This document shows, in pieces, positions 8,408 through 17,767 of a DNA stretch of 64,000 nucleotides (position 1 is its first letter; each line of letters begins with the position of its first letter). The notes under the pieces are model-generated. The model did not search any database, was not told the origin of the DNA, and saw only the letters and a program-made list of their open reading frames with translations. This DNA is from Roseobacter sp. (GTDB lineage Bacteria > Pseudomonadota > Alphaproteobacteria > Rhodobacterales > Rhodobacteraceae): positions 62,001 to 126,000 of the forward strand of contig JADFAE010000014.1 in NCBI GenBank assembly GCA_015665415.1, read 5' to 3'. Position numbers and translations under genes: made by a program.

Positions 8408-9676
8408 TCAACTCGCCGAAGCAGGCTCTTTTTCCGCATCGGTGTGGATCATCAGCGGTTGCGCGTCAGAGGTTACAGCCTCTTCATTCACCACCACTTT
8501 GGTCACGCTTTCCATACCGGGCAGCTCAAACATGGTTTCCAGCAGCAGATCCTCCAGGATCGAGCGCAGGCCCCGCGCCCCGGTCTTGCGCTCAATCGCG
8601 CGTTTGGCGATGGCGCTCAGCGCCTCAGGGGTAAAGTCCAGCTCGGTCTCTTCCAGCTCGAACAGACGCTGATACTGTTTCACGAGGGCATTTTTCGGCT
8701 TGGTCAGAATGGTGACCAGCGCATCCTCGTCCAGATCTTCTAGCGTTGCCAGAACCGGCAAACGACCAACAAATTCCGGGATCAGGCCGAATTTCAGCAG
8801 ATCTTCCGGCTCCAGCTCCTGGAAGATCTCGCCAACACCGCGGTCATCATTGTTGCGCACATCGGCACCAAAACCCATGGCAGAACCCTTACCGCGCTGC
8901 GCGATGATGCGATCGAGCCCAGCAAAGGCCCCACCGCAGATGAACAGGATATTGGTGGTGTCCACCTGCAGGAACTCCTGCTGCGGATGCTTGCGCCCGC
9001 CCTGTGGCGGTACACTTGCCACGGTGCCTTCCATCAGTTTCAGCAGCGCCTGCTGCACACCCTCGCCCGAGACATCGCGGGTGATCGAAGGGTTTTCCGA
9101 CTTGCGGGTGATCTTGTCGACCTCATCGATATAGACGATGCCGCGCTGTGCGCGCTCAACGTTATACTCAGAGGCCTGCAACAGTTTCAGAATGATGTTT
9201 TCGACATCTTCACCAACGTAACCCGCCTCAGTGAGGGTGGTGGCATCCGCCATGGTAAAGGGCACATCCAGGATCCGCGCCAGGGTCTGGGCCAGCAGGG
9301 TCTTGCCGCAGCCGGTGGGACCAATCAGCAGGATGTTGGATTTGGCCAGCTCAATGTCATTGCCCGCCTTCTGAGCGTGGTTCAGGCGCTTGTAGTGGTT
9401 GTGCACCGCCACAGAGAGCACCTTTTTCGCCATGGCCTGACCGATCACATAGTCGTCCAGAACTTCACAGATGTCCTTGGGGCTTGGTACACCATCGGTG
9501 GCCTTGAGACCGCTCGCCTTGGTCTCTTCACGGATGATATCCATGCAAAGTTCAACGCATTCGTCACAGATGAACACCGTGGGACCGGCAATCAGTTTGC
9601 GCACCTCATGCTGGCTTTTGCCACAAAAGCTGCAGTAAAGCGTGTTCTTGCTGTCGCCACTCGAAGTCGTCGCCAT
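8408..9676 (-). CDS. clpX: ATP-dependent Clp protease ATP-binding subunit ClpX
   Basis: A 422-residue AAA+ unfoldase that recognises substrates, unfolds them and feeds them to ClpP. The N-terminal zinc-binding domain has four cysteines (Cys15, 18, 37, 40). The AAA+ module shows Walker A GPTGCGKT, Walker [11 protein letters not shown], and sensor/ISGEGVQ-type elements ([17 protein letters not shown]). The GYVGEDVEN pore loop is present. The ClpP-contacting IGF loop appears as LGF-like AMGFGADV. Length is normal. It is 144 bases downstream of clpP on the same strand, but a hairpin terminator separates them, so clpX may also have its own promoter. Confidence 0.98.
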   Translation of the reverse strand: MATTSSGDSKNTLYCSFCGKSQHEVRKLIAGPTVFICDECVELCMDIIREETKASGLKATDGVPSPKDICEVLDDYVIGQAMAKKVLSVAVHNHYKRLNHAQKAGNDIELAKSNILLIGPTGCGKTLLAQTLARILDVPFTMADATTLTEAGYVGEDVENIILKLLQASEYNVERAQRGIVYIDEVDKITRKSENPSITRDVSGEGVQQALLKLMEGTVASVPPQGGRKHPQQEFLQVDTTNILFICGGAFAGLDRIIAQRGKGSAMGFGADVRNNDDRGVGEIFQELEPEDLLKFGLIPEFVGRLPVLATLEDLDEDALVTILTKPKNALVKQYQRLFELEETELDFTPEALSAIAKRAIERKTGARGLRSILEDLLLETMFELPGMESVTKVVVNEEAVTSDAQPLMIHTDAEKEPASAS

Positions 9677-9772
9677 GGTCTACCTTTCAGTCCGCTCGGA
9701 CAGCCGGCTTCTCCGGGCTCTCCGCCTTTTGGCCAGCTTATGACAGCCTACCCGCCGCCACAATGTCAAAAT

Positions 9773-9799
9773 ATGTGCCCCGATCAATCCGGGGCACAT
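9773..9799 (-). terminator. Terminator-like hairpin between clpP and clpX
   Basis: A 10-bp stem (ATGTGCCCCG at 9773-9782 with its complement at 9790-9799, 7-base loop). On the minus strand it is followed by ATTTTGACATTG, a short T tract. It lies 22 bases after the clpP stop and may terminate or attenuate read-through into clpX. Confidence 0.75.
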
Positions 9800-9820
9800 G
9801 GTCACTCATCAGGCCGAGGT

Positions 9821-10453
9821 TCAGCTTTCCTCGTCATCGCCTTTGGCCCGGTTTTCAACGATTTCGTCGATCAGACCAAAGGCTTTGGCCTCTTCGGGAT
9901 CCATAAAATTGTCGCGTTCCAGCGCCGCTTCGACCTTGTCCAGCTCCTGTCCGGTGTGCTTGACGTAGATCTCGTTCAAACGGCGCTTGAGCTTTAGCGT
10001 TTCTTCAGCGTGAATCATGATGTCTGTTGCCTGGCCCTGGAAGCCACCAGAAGGCTGGTGCACCATCACCCGTGAATTGGGCAAGGAGAACCGCATGCCT
10101 GCTTCCCCTGCTGTCAGCAACAAAGAGCCCATCGACGCCGCCTGGCCAATCACCAGGGTCGAAACCTTGGGTTTGATGTATTGCATGGTGTCATAGATCG
10201 ACAGGCCCGAGGTCACGACACCACCGGGCGAGTTGATATACATCGAGATTTCTTTACTTGGGTTCTCGGCTTCGAGGTGCAGAAGCTGCGCCACAATCAG
10301 CGAGGACATGCCATCATGCACCGGACCATTGAGAAAGATGATCCGCTCTTTCAGCAGGCGGGAAAAGATATCATAGGCCCGCTCTCCCCGGCTGGTCTGT
10401 TCGACCACCATGGGCACGAGGGTATTCATATAAGTTTCTCTGGGATCAATCAT
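9821..10453 (-). CDS. clpP: ATP-dependent Clp protease proteolytic subunit ClpP
   Basis: A 210-residue serine protease that forms two stacked heptameric rings working with ClpX or ClpA. Catalytic Ser107 is in GQAASMG and His132 in MVHQPSGG; the Asp of the triad lies in the later NFMDPEEAK region. The oxyanion motif SPGG is at about 75-78. The start at 10453 gives [20 protein letters not shown], matching family length, with GCAGG 5-6 bases upstream; the next in-frame upstream start (10489) would add 12 residues, and an internal ATG at 10429 is also possible. A divergent GlxA-type regulator lies 336 bases away. Confidence 0.97.
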   Translation of the reverse strand: MIDPRETYMNTLVPMVVEQTSRGERAYDIFSRLLKERIIFLNGPVHDGMSSLIVAQLLHLEAENPSKEISMYINSPGGVVTSGLSIYDTMQYIKPKVSTLVIGQAASMGSLLLTAGEAGMRFSLPNSRVMVHQPSGGFQGQATDIMIHAEETLKLKRRLNEIYVKHTGQELDKVEAALERDNFMDPEEAKAFGLIDEIVENRAKGDDEES

Positions 10454-10789
10454 GCGAACCTGCCTGCGTTGTGTTATGTCCGGTACCATACCCGACAGAG
10501 TATTACTCGAGTCTTAGTATCGCCCCCAAAGGGCTGCAAGAGGTGGCGGTCGTTTTTACGCTGCTGGTCGCCCGCAGGCACCAGCCAGCCAGGCAGCTGT
10601 GAAGGTCACGTCGCAAAGCATCCGCCTGCGGTCGCAATTTCGGGGCTACACTTCCCAAAATTGCTTTAGATTAAGTCTGACGCTGCGTCTTTCGACGATG
10701 TCGCAAATCGCAACCTTTCCAAAACTGCTATCCTCTTGCCGCGCCTACAGTTGCAAGGTCCCTGCCCGCCTTTGTCTCAGGATTTCGAC
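10454..10789. other. Divergent intergenic region, clpP / GlxA-type regulator
   Basis: About 336 bases that must hold both promoters. I looked for heat-shock-type or standard -35/-10 pairs before clpP and for an operator before the regulator and saw none good enough to call. No RNA gene was recognised. Confidence 0.5.
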
Positions 10790-11797
10790 ATGACAGATGA
10801 CACATTTGTGCAAAAAGGTGCCTCCGCAACCTTGGCGGTCCCTTTTGATGGGGTGTCGCAGGATTTCTACTTCCTGCTGCTGCCCAAGGCGACAATGCTG
10901 CCCATCGCAGCGGCGATCGAACCCCTGCGCATTGCCAATCAGGTCACAAATTCCAAACTGTACCGCTGGTTCATCCTGACCGAGGATGGCAACCCAATCC
11001 GCTGCTCGAACGGCATGATGGTGACCCCGGACCTGCCACTGCAACCCCTGCCTGCGGATGCGCTTGGCTTTGTCTGTGCCGGCGTGGAGCCACAGTCGAC
11101 CGCCGGAGAAGCCACCCTGAACTGGCTGCGCCGCGAAAGCCGCTTTGGGCGCTCGGTGGGCGGCATCTGCACCGGGGCCTTTGCCCTGGCACAGGCAGGG
11201 CTGATCCGCGACCAGCCCTTTACCTTGCACTGGGAAAACCAACCCGGATTTCAGGAGAGCTACCCGGACCTGAACCCCACCGCCAATACCTTTGAAATCA
11301 GCGGCGCCTTGATGACCTGCGGCGGCGGCAATGCGGCGACAGACCTGATGCTCAACCTGATCGAAGCCCGCCATGGCAAACAGTTAGCGATCATCGTTGC
11401 CGACATGTGTCTGCATGTGCGCTCGGGCGGCCAGGCCGCACCGCAGAAGTCCAATTTTGCGGTGGCCATCGGCAGCCGCAATCAACGTCTTCTCAACGCC
11501 TTGCAATTGATGCAATCCGCCATTGAAGACCCGCTGTCGATTGGCGAGCTTTGCGAACATCTCGACATTTCGCGACGCCAGTTGGAGCGGCTGTTTTCGC
11601 GCTACCTGAACCAAAGCCCGATGCATGTCTATTTCGACATGCGTCTGTCCCATGCCTTTGCGCTGATGAATGAAACCTCGATGAGCGTGACCGAAATCGC
11701 CCTTGCCTCTGGCTTTAACAGCTCGACGCATTTCTCGCGGCAATTCAAACGCAAATTCGGCGCATCCCCCCACTTCTTCCGCAAAGGTTGGAATTGA
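10790..11797 (+). CDS. GlxA-type AraC-family transcriptional regulator
   Basis: A 335-residue regulator with an N-terminal DJ-1/PfpI-like domain (about 15-190, with the nucleophile-elbow-like VGGICTGAFALAQAGL) and a C-terminal AraC double helix-turn-helix (about 235-335; LCEHLDISRRQLERLFSRYL and IALASGFNSSTHFSRQFKRKFG). Proteins of this architecture control amino-acid and quaternary-amine metabolism, for example GbdR for glycine betaine and ArgR in Pseudomonas. The start at 10790 was chosen for its AGGA 7-8 bases upstream; an in-frame extension to 10736 has no good ribosome binding site. No obvious target gene lies adjacent. Confidence 0.9.
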   Translation: MTDDTFVQKGASATLAVPFDGVSQDFYFLLLPKATMLPIAAAIEPLRIANQVTNSKLYRWFILTEDGNPIRCSNGMMVTPDLPLQPLPADALGFVCAGVEPQSTAGEATLNWLRRESRFGRSVGGICTGAFALAQAGLIRDQPFTLHWENQPGFQESYPDLNPTANTFEISGALMTCGGGNAATDLMLNLIEARHGKQLAIIVADMCLHVRSGGQAAPQKSNFAVAIGSRNQRLLNALQLMQSAIEDPLSIGELCEHLDISRRQLERLFSRYLNQSPMHVYFDMRLSHAFALMNETSMSVTEIALASGFNSSTHFSRQFKRKFGASPHFFRKGWN

Positions 11798-11902
11798 CAC
11801 CAAAAAGTTGAATTTTCCCTCAATACGTGTATCGTGTTGCGCCTATGGCCGTCTATTTAGGTCATGAAATATTTTCTTGCGTGCATTCGAGGGAGCCATG
11901 AG

Positions 11903-13174
11903 ATGTGGAGATCCATTCAGTCTGTCTTTTTATATTTCATCAGATTTCTGTTTCGCTCGATTGACAGGCTGGGACGCAGTCTGGAATCCCCGCGTGAAGC
12001 TTCAAATCCCAAAATGCTTCTGCAATTTCGCGACAATCTGCAGGCGACCCTGATCCAGGTATCGAAACATGAAGTTCCTGCAGAACATCATATCGCCGAG
12101 ATACGTGCCCGCATCCAAGAATTGCTCGACAAACCTGATTGGAGGACACCTTCAAAAGGCCTGCGCCCCCACCCACAGAACAGCCTTTTCACTTGGAATG
12201 ATGCCTATCAGGCCGAAAAACTATTGGCACATCTTCGCCCACTGGCTTCGCTAAAGTTTGAGATCACCAAGCAGATCTTTTCTCTTCGAAAGGTGGACGC
12301 CCAGGCCCAGGCTCTGTTTCAGGAATCCTATGACGACATCCTGACGCGCGTACAGCAGGAGACAGTTTCAGCTGAGGACAAGGCGGAACTGGTGTCGGAA
12401 ATGCAAAACCTGCTGGAACGTGTCCTAAACGATGTCCATTGGAAATACGCCCAGCGATATCACAACCGCAAGATCATGGAGCTTTATACTTACCACATCT
12501 CCTTGGTCAGCGTCCTGATTTCAGCTGTGTTCCTCTATGTTCTCTATAGCCTGGGCAGCTCGAACGACCCGCGGTTGAGTTTTCTAGGTTGGCCTTTTTC
12601 CGGCTTGGAAATCGCCCTATTGGCCGGATCACTCGGCGCCTGTTTCAGCATTTTGACCGGAAACAAGATATCAGTGAATGGGACCTCCATTGAGGAAACC
12701 CTGCTCAATACGGGCCCGCCCTATATCGCTCTTCGATTGGGGGTTGGCAGCCTCAGCGCCATTATTCTCTATTTCGCCTTTGAATCCGGGGTATTGACCA
12801 GTGATCTATTGCCAAACCTTGAGGCCATCGGTTTTTACAACACAAACGCGCCAGCAGATCCTGCCGTGACATTGCAAAAAGCTTTGGAAGAGATTGCCAA
12901 GGCATCCTCTGACGCCAAGCTGACTGCGAAATTTGAAAGCTTGCTGTCCGACGTCTCTGCACGGGAAGATTTAGCAACCGTGTTGGCGCGCGAGATCGCT
13001 CCCTCCGACAACTCCTCCCTTGGGGCCAGAAACGGGACGTCAAATGTCTGGGCCTTTTTCGTTCCCAATGCCAATCTCAGCAAGCTTCTGATCTGGAGTT
13101 TTGCCGCCGGCTTCTTTGAAAAACTTGTGCCCAAGGCGCTGCAAGGGGTCACCAAGGAAACCGAGAAGACCTAG
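11903..13174 (+). CDS. Unrecognised multi-pass membrane protein
   Basis: A 423-residue protein that I do not recognise. It has a hydrophobic/amphipathic N-terminus (about 5-20) and a long, charged, helix-rich cytoplasmic-looking region (about 25-190). Three transmembrane segments follow, at about 196-220 (ISLVSVLISAVFLYVLYSL), 236-255 (glycine-rich GLEIALLAGSLGACFS) and 275-297. After a soluble loop of about 100 residues there is a final hydrophobic helix ending in the motif AAGFFEKLVPKALQ. A similar AGF-E-xVP ending occurs in other bacterial membrane proteins of unknown function. GGGAG 7 bases upstream supports this start over an ATG at 11864. Codon use looks less GC-biased than in the neighbours, which may indicate acquisition. 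Confidence 0.75.
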   Translation: MWRSIQSVFLYFIRFLFRSIDRLGRSLESPREASNPKMLLQFRDNLQATLIQVSKHEVPAEHHIAEIRARIQELLDKPDWRTPSKGLRPHPQNSLFTWNDAYQAEKLLAHLRPLASLKFEITKQIFSLRKVDAQAQALFQESYDDILTRVQQETVSAEDKAELVSEMQNLLERVLNDVHWKYAQRYHNRKIMELYTYHISLVSVLISAVFLYVLYSLGSSNDPRLSFLGWPFSGLEIALLAGSLGACFSILTGNKISVNGTSIEETLLNTGPPYIALRLGVGSLSAIILYFAFESGVLTSDLLPNLEAIGFYNTNAPADPAVTLQKALEEIAKASSDAKLTAKFESLLSDVSAREDLATVLAREIAPSDNSSLGARNGTSNVWAFFVPNANLSKLLIWSFAAGFFEKLVPKALQGVTKETEKT

Positions 13175-13272
13175 ACCCCAGGGTTCGTTCTGTCCCCGGG
13201 GCGCGCGCCCTGTCCTGAGTTGGATTGCCCGGCCTCATTTCTCTCTCGGGATCTGGAGCCAGGCAACCGGGC

Positions 13273-14922
13273 TCAGGCGGCAACCTCGGCGCGGTGCACA
13301 GCTGTGCTGTCCAGTTGCGTTTCAGGATCAGCTGCGCTGGCCTGCGCATCACTGTGCTCTCTCACCCGCAGCGTCAGGCCCAGATCCTTGCACAGGGGCA
13401 AGCGACGCACCGCAAACCCTGTTGCACGGGCCTGCAACACCGCCAGGTTCTCTTCGGGCAGTTCCAGCACCCGCCCTTGGTGCTGCAACCGTTGCCCCTG
13501 GCTGGACAGAATACGCCAGACCGTTTCGGCCCAGATCATTGGATCATCCTCGCCCTCGCCATGCAGCAGCAGGAACAATTGCTCAAACCGATCCATCGCC
13601 AAGCCGCCCCCAGTAACCGGTGAGGCCAGGAACCGCAGCGTCTCACTGTCTTCGGCGCGCTTGCAAATCGCTTGGTTAAAGCGCCGACAGCTATCCTTGC
13701 GGGCCTCCTCCTCTGCCAAACCTGCACCAATATGTGGACAGGGGGCCAGAATGCCGCCGCCCACAAGCAGCGTCAGCAGCCGCGAGATTTCACCCCAAGA
13801 CATGCTGCCAAAGGCACCCTGATCCAGCAGGCTGCGCACCGTCATCGGCCCCTGTTTGAGAGCCAGCAGGATCGGCGCGTATTGGCTGTGATCCATGGAG
13901 ATTTCACCAAGACGCCATTTCAGCTTGATCGGGCCGCCATTGTAGCGGCACACCAGCGCCAGCGGGGTTTCAAACCAGGCCCCAACGGTGCCGCGCTCGG
14001 TATGCGGCAGGCGTCCCTTGACAAACAGGTCGGCGCGAAACTGCTCATTGACCAGGATGTCGCGCAGATTTTCACGCCGCACCGGATCACTTTCGGCCGC
14101 CAGCATGGCCCCCTGTTCTGGCGTCACAGACACATCCGTCACATGATCCATCACATTGGCCGCGCCCAGAAAGCTCAGCTTGGCCGCGCCCAGGTCGGCG
14201 GCGAGATCGCCAAAATGAAACGGGGTCCAATCCGCGTTGAACAGCTCATGCGCCAGGTAGTTGCGCGACATCTTGCGCGCGGCCTTCAGGCGCGCCACAG
14301 CAGCAGGGTTGTCATTGAAATATCCCGCATCGCTCTCAGCCAGGGTTTCGGCATAACTCAGCGCCGCGTCAATGCGCTGGTCCAGCGGGCCAGATCCCTG
14401 CGCCGCGTGATCCAACAAAATACGGCGCAAGGGCATCGCCGAGGCCCAACCTGAAAGGCTATTGTAGCTGACATAGACTACTCCCCCCGCCTTGAGCCGT
14501 CGGCTGATAAAATCGACAATGCGCTGCTGGTTTTCCCGCGACACCCAGCTCATCACCCCATGCAGTGCAATGACGTCAAACTGCGGCGGCAGTGCGGTTT
14601 CCTGCTCAAAGTCAGCAAAGGAGCGCTCGTAGAAATGTACATTTTCCAACTGCGCCTCTGCCGCCAGCTCTGCAGCCCCGGCAATATGCGCCGGATTGAA
14701 ATCCATCGCGTGAAATTCGATCTGCGGATTGGCTGCCGCCAAGAGATTGGCCGAAAAACCCTGTCCGCAGCCCAGTTCGCAATAGGTCACATGGGGCTGA
14801 TTCAGACTGTGTTTTTGGCCTTTGGACAGGGCGGAAAACCCAATGAGCGCTGGCGTCAGTTCGCAAAAAAAATCGTGGGTGTAGTCCAGCTCGGCCACAT
14901 AGCCGGAAGTCCAAACGCTCAT
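13273..14922 (-). CDS. SAM-dependent methyltransferase with regulatory domain
   Basis: A 549-residue two-part protein. The N-terminal half is a class I methyltransferase: YCELGCGQGFSANLLAAANP is motif I (about 47-66), and AMDFNPAHI and DVIALHGVMSWVS are the later SAM-binding and acidic motifs. The middle and C-terminal part resembles the methyltransferase regulatory region (MethyTransf_Reg type) often fused to such enzymes. The start at 14922 has AAGGG 7 bases upstream. The substrate is unknown. It lies just downstream of the sox cluster, where Paracoccus has soxE-H, but nothing in it points to sulfur metabolism. Confidence 0.82.
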   Translation of the reverse strand: MSVWTSGYVAELDYTHDFFCELTPALIGFSALSKGQKHSLNQPHVTYCELGCGQGFSANLLAAANPQIEFHAMDFNPAHIAGAAELAAEAQLENVHFYERSFADFEQETALPPQFDVIALHGVMSWVSRENQQRIVDFISRRLKAGGVVYVSYNSLSGWASAMPLRRILLDHAAQGSGPLDQRIDAALSYAETLAESDAGYFNDNPAAVARLKAARKMSRNYLAHELFNADWTPFHFGDLAADLGAAKLSFLGAANVMDHVTDVSVTPEQGAMLAAESDPVRRENLRDILVNEQFRADLFVKGRLPHTERGTVGAWFETPLALVCRYNGGPIKLKWRLGEISMDHSQYAPILLALKQGPMTVRSLLDQGAFGSMSWGEISRLLTLLVGGGILAPCPHIGAGLAEEEARKDSCRRFNQAICKRAEDSETLRFLASPVTGGGLAMDRFEQLFLLLHGEGEDDPMIWAETVWRILSSQGQRLQHQGRVLELPEENLAVLQARATGFAVRRLPLCKDLGLTLRVREHSDAQASAADPETQLDSTAVHRAEVAA

Positions 14923-15029
14923 TTGCTGCCCTTTTGGTCGTTGTGATGTGTATTCAACTGCGGGCAATTTGGCGATAATTTATGATAAATCCCTTAATCT
15001 TGGACCACAGAAACGCGACCTCGCGGCTG

Positions 15030-15051
15030 GCCCCGGCCGATCAGCCGGGGC
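15030..15051 (-). terminator. Hairpin downstream of soxD, possible terminator
   Basis: An 8-bp GC stem (GCCCCGGC / GCCGGGGC, 6-base loop) lies 22 bases after the soxD stop codon. There is no T run after it on the minus strand, so it could be a weak or Rho-assisted terminator. Confidence 0.4.
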
Positions 15052-15072
15052 ACGCCATTTTAGTATCCGCAA

Positions 15073-16386
15073 TCAGTTGTCAAAGGAGCGCAGATAGGTG
15101 ATCACGGCCTCGATATCGGCCTCTTTGCGCAGCCCGGCAAAGGACATGCGCGTGCCCTTCATATAGGCGCGTGGCTTGGTCAGGAAAGCCGTCAGCTCAG
15201 CCTCGCTCCAGACCAGTCCTTCCGCCCCGGCGGTGAGCATCGGCTTGGAGTATTTGAACCCGTCCACCTGGCCCGCCGTGGCACCAACGATGCCGTTCAA
15301 CAAAGGCCCGGTGCCATTCCCCGCCCCCTCGCCCAGCTTGTGACAGGCCTTGCATTTCTTGAAGACCTTGGCCCCTTTTGCAAGGAGCTCAGGATCCAGC
15401 GCCACGACCTCAACAACCGGCTCCGCCACGGGCTCAACAACAGGCTCAACAACTGCGGCCTCTTCCACTGCCTCTGCTGCAGGGGCTTGGGCCTCTGCAC
15501 TCTCCTCTTGCGGTGTCACATCCAGCACACGCGCGCGCATGGTGATTTCGACACTCTCCTTGCAATCCGTCATGCAGGGCGTCGGCTTCCAGAAATGCGC
15601 CTCACTCTGCAGCCGGTCATCAATGATGAACCCTCCGGCATTGGGCAGTTTCACCTCCGCAAAGGTTTCATTCGACAGAACAAAATCATCCTCCACCAGA
15701 TCGTTGGAATAGAGAATATAGGCGACGATGGCATAGACCTCATCCGCCTCTAACGTCTGCGCCGCACCAAAGGGCATCGAACGGTTCACATAGTCCCAGG
15801 TGGTTGACAGATAGGGCCAATAAGAGCCGACGGTTTTCAGCGGATCTTCATGATCCAACGTGCCCTGCCCCCCGGCCAGCTTAGGCCAATTGTCGACACC
15901 CTCGGCAAAATCACCGTGGCAGGCGGCGCATTTCTCGGCAAAGACCTCTTCGCCCTCCAACGCATCACCAGAACCAACCGGCAGGCCAGTGCCATCCGGT
16001 GAGACATCAATGTCCCAGGCGGCAATTTCTTCTGGCAGGGCGGAACGACCAAGGCCAAAGCCATCAGGTGCGCTGCGCAGGGAGGCAACCGGCAGGACTG
16101 CAACAGGTGTTCCTGCGGCGGAAAGATCCGCCACCTGCTGCTCCAACTGCGCCGCCCGCTCTTGCAACTTGGCGGCCTGCGCTTCCAGATCTGCTGCGCG
16201 CAGGGCCTGCGCCTCTGCCTCCCCCCGTGCCGAATTCTCTCGGGTTTCTGACTGGGCAAGATTACCTTCCAGCGTGGCAATCTTGCTGTCACCGTAGCTG
16301 CGCGCGCTCAGACCGTAGGCCAGGCCCAAAACCAAGGCCGCTCCACCAAGAGCGGGAACAAAAATAGTACTAAGAGACTTCGACAT
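15073..16386 (-). CDS. soxD: SoxD, dihaem cytochrome c subunit of sulfane dehydrogenase
   Basis: A 437-residue periplasmic cytochrome c that accepts electrons from SoxC during oxidation of the SoxY-bound sulfane sulfur. It has an N-terminal membrane anchor/signal (about 5-25), a coiled-coil stretch (about 35-85), a first haem site CAACH (about residue 152), an Ala/Glu/Pro/Val-rich linker, and a second CKACH (about 344) in a class I cytochrome c domain with methionine ligand region YMKGTRMSF. The start at 16386 follows GGGGAGG by 7 bases and overlaps the soxC stop by 17 bases. The frame could be extended upstream inside soxC, but that part is a shadow. Confidence 0.95.
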   Translation of the reverse strand: MSKSLSTIFVPALGGAALVLGLAYGLSARSYGDSKIATLEGNLAQSETRENSARGEAEAQALRAADLEAQAAKLQERAAQLEQQVADLSAAGTPVAVLPVASLRSAPDGFGLGRSALPEEIAAWDIDVSPDGTGLPVGSGDALEGEEVFAEKCAACHGDFAEGVDNWPKLAGGQGTLDHEDPLKTVGSYWPYLSTTWDYVNRSMPFGAAQTLEADEVYAIVAYILYSNDLVEDDFVLSNETFAEVKLPNAGGFIIDDRLQSEAHFWKPTPCMTDCKESVEITMRARVLDVTPQEESAEAQAPAAEAVEEAAVVEPVVEPVAEPVVEVVALDPELLAKGAKVFKKCKACHKLGEGAGNGTGPLLNGIVGATAGQVDGFKYSKPMLTAGAEGLVWSEAELTAFLTKPRAYMKGTRMSFAGLRKEADIEAVITYLRSFDN

Positions 16387-17659
16387 TTTCGGCCTCCCCA
16401 TCTGCTTTGACCCACCAGGTCTGGATGGCATTGTTATGATAGATAGAATTGAGCCCGCGTACTTCGCGCAGCTCTGCCTTGGTGGGCTGCACATAGCCGG
16501 AGCTGTCCCGCGCACGGCTTTGGAGCAGCATTTCAGAGCCATCCCAATTGGTATCCAGGTAGAACCTCGTCAGCGCCTTGTCGACACCGGGCGCGCCCAG
16601 ACGGGCCTGGGTCCAGGTTTTGCCGCCATCGACAGAGACATCAACCCCGGTGATGGCACCGCGTCCCGACCAGGCCAGACCGGTGATCACCAAGGGGCCT
16701 TTGCCATGTGTGATCGGGGCCTGCGGGCTGGGGCTGGTGACCACGGATTTTGCATCCATCTCCCAGGTCCATTTGCGCGCGACGCCATCTGCCAGCGTAT
16801 CGGTGTATTTCGAGGTCTCCTCGCGGCTTTCCACCGGGCCATCCATGACCTCGATGCGACGCAGCCACTTGATCCACATATTGCCTTCCCAGCCCGGCAC
16901 CACCAGACGCACCGGATAGCCGTGCTCCTTACGCAGGGCTTCGCCATTGGCCTTAAAGGCCACCAGCACATCGTCCAGCGCCTTTTCCAGTGGAATGGAG
17001 CGGCCATTAGAGGAGGCATCCGCGCCTTCGACATAGACCCATTTATCCTTGAAATCGCCCGCCGCGGCCAACCCGGCCTCTTGCAGCAGGACCCGCAAAG
17101 AGACGCCGGAATATTCCATGTTGTGGATCATACCATGGGTGAACTGGGCGCCATTGAGCTGAGCGCCGGCCCATTCCATGCCGGAATTCGCCGCGCATTC
17201 GCAGAAATAGACCCGGTTCTCGCGCGGGAAGCGCTCCAGATCCGCGTAGGTAAAGACCAGGGGTCGGTCGACCAGCCCGTTGATCATCAGCCGATAGTCT
17301 TCCTTGCGCAGCTCAATCGCACCCGAGTGATGCCGCTCAAAAGCGCAGCCCTGCGGGGTGATGGTGCCATCCAAGGCATGTATGGGCGTGAAATTGATCG
17401 AGGAAATGGTATCTGCGGTCAGCCATTCCACATTGCGGCGCACCACGTCCTGTTCAAACTGGATCGGCATGCCATAGGGGGTGGCATCAACCCCGTCGCC
17501 CAATCCGCTGGCCCAATCCTGCACCTCGGTGATCAATGGATCCGGACCCGCCTGCGTCGCATTCGCGGCGCTGGCCGCCATGGCCCCGACCCCGGTTGCC
17601 GCAGCCCCTGCCAGAAACCGGCGACGCGAGGGGGTAAAATCATCTGCGTTATCGCTCAT
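16370..17659 (-). CDS. soxC: SoxC, molybdenum-containing sulfane dehydrogenase subunit
   Basis: A 429-residue sulfite-oxidase-family protein that, with SoxD, oxidises the outer sulfane sulfur on SoxY to the sulfone level in the periplasm, giving the full eight-electron oxidation of thiosulfate. The twin-arginine signal SRRRFLAGAAATGVGAMAAS matches export of a folded molybdoprotein. The Mo-pterin cysteine is in the YFCECAANSG stretch (about 155), and VVPGWEGNMWIKWLRRIEV is the typical family signature. AGGAG lies about 10 bases upstream. The gene is separated from soxB by 108 bases that contain a dyad (17684-17701). Confidence 0.97.
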   Translation of the reverse strand: MSDNADDFTPSRRRFLAGAAATGVGAMAASAANATQAGPDPLITEVQDWASGLGDGVDATPYGMPIQFEQDVVRRNVEWLTADTISSINFTPIHALDGTITPQGCAFERHHSGAIELRKEDYRLMINGLVDRPLVFTYADLERFPRENRVYFCECAANSGMEWAGAQLNGAQFTHGMIHNMEYSGVSLRVLLQEAGLAAAGDFKDKWVYVEGADASSNGRSIPLEKALDDVLVAFKANGEALRKEHGYPVRLVVPGWEGNMWIKWLRRIEVMDGPVESREETSKYTDTLADGVARKWTWEMDAKSVVTSPSPQAPITHGKGPLVITGLAWSGRGAITGVDVSVDGGKTWTQARLGAPGVDKALTRFYLDTNWDGSEMLLQSRARDSSGYVQPTKAELREVRGLNSIYHNNAIQTWWVKADGEAENVEVS

Positions 17660-17683
17660 TCTTCTTCTCTCCTTACATCGACA

Positions 17684-17701
17684 AATTCACCTTTGTGAAT
17701 T
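17684..17701. promoter_or_regulatory. Candidate SoxR operator upstream of soxCD
   Basis: A perfect 7-bp inverted repeat, AATTCAC-CTTT-GTGAATT, lies 24 bases before the soxC start in the soxB-soxC gap. It has the same ATTCA-N6-TGAAT layout as the dyad before soxXW. Inferred from recurrence within the cluster; binding is untested. Confidence 0.55.
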
Positions 17702-17767
17702 CATCAGTGCAAAAAATTTTCACTTACGGGGCTCCGGTCTTGACACCGAAGCCCGAGCAGGCGCGCC

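Noticed and set aside
10511-10539. Promoter for clpP (TTGCAG and TAAGAC with 17-base spacing, minus strand)
   Set aside because: Each hexamer matches the standard consensus at only about three positions and no heat-shock-type pattern is clear.
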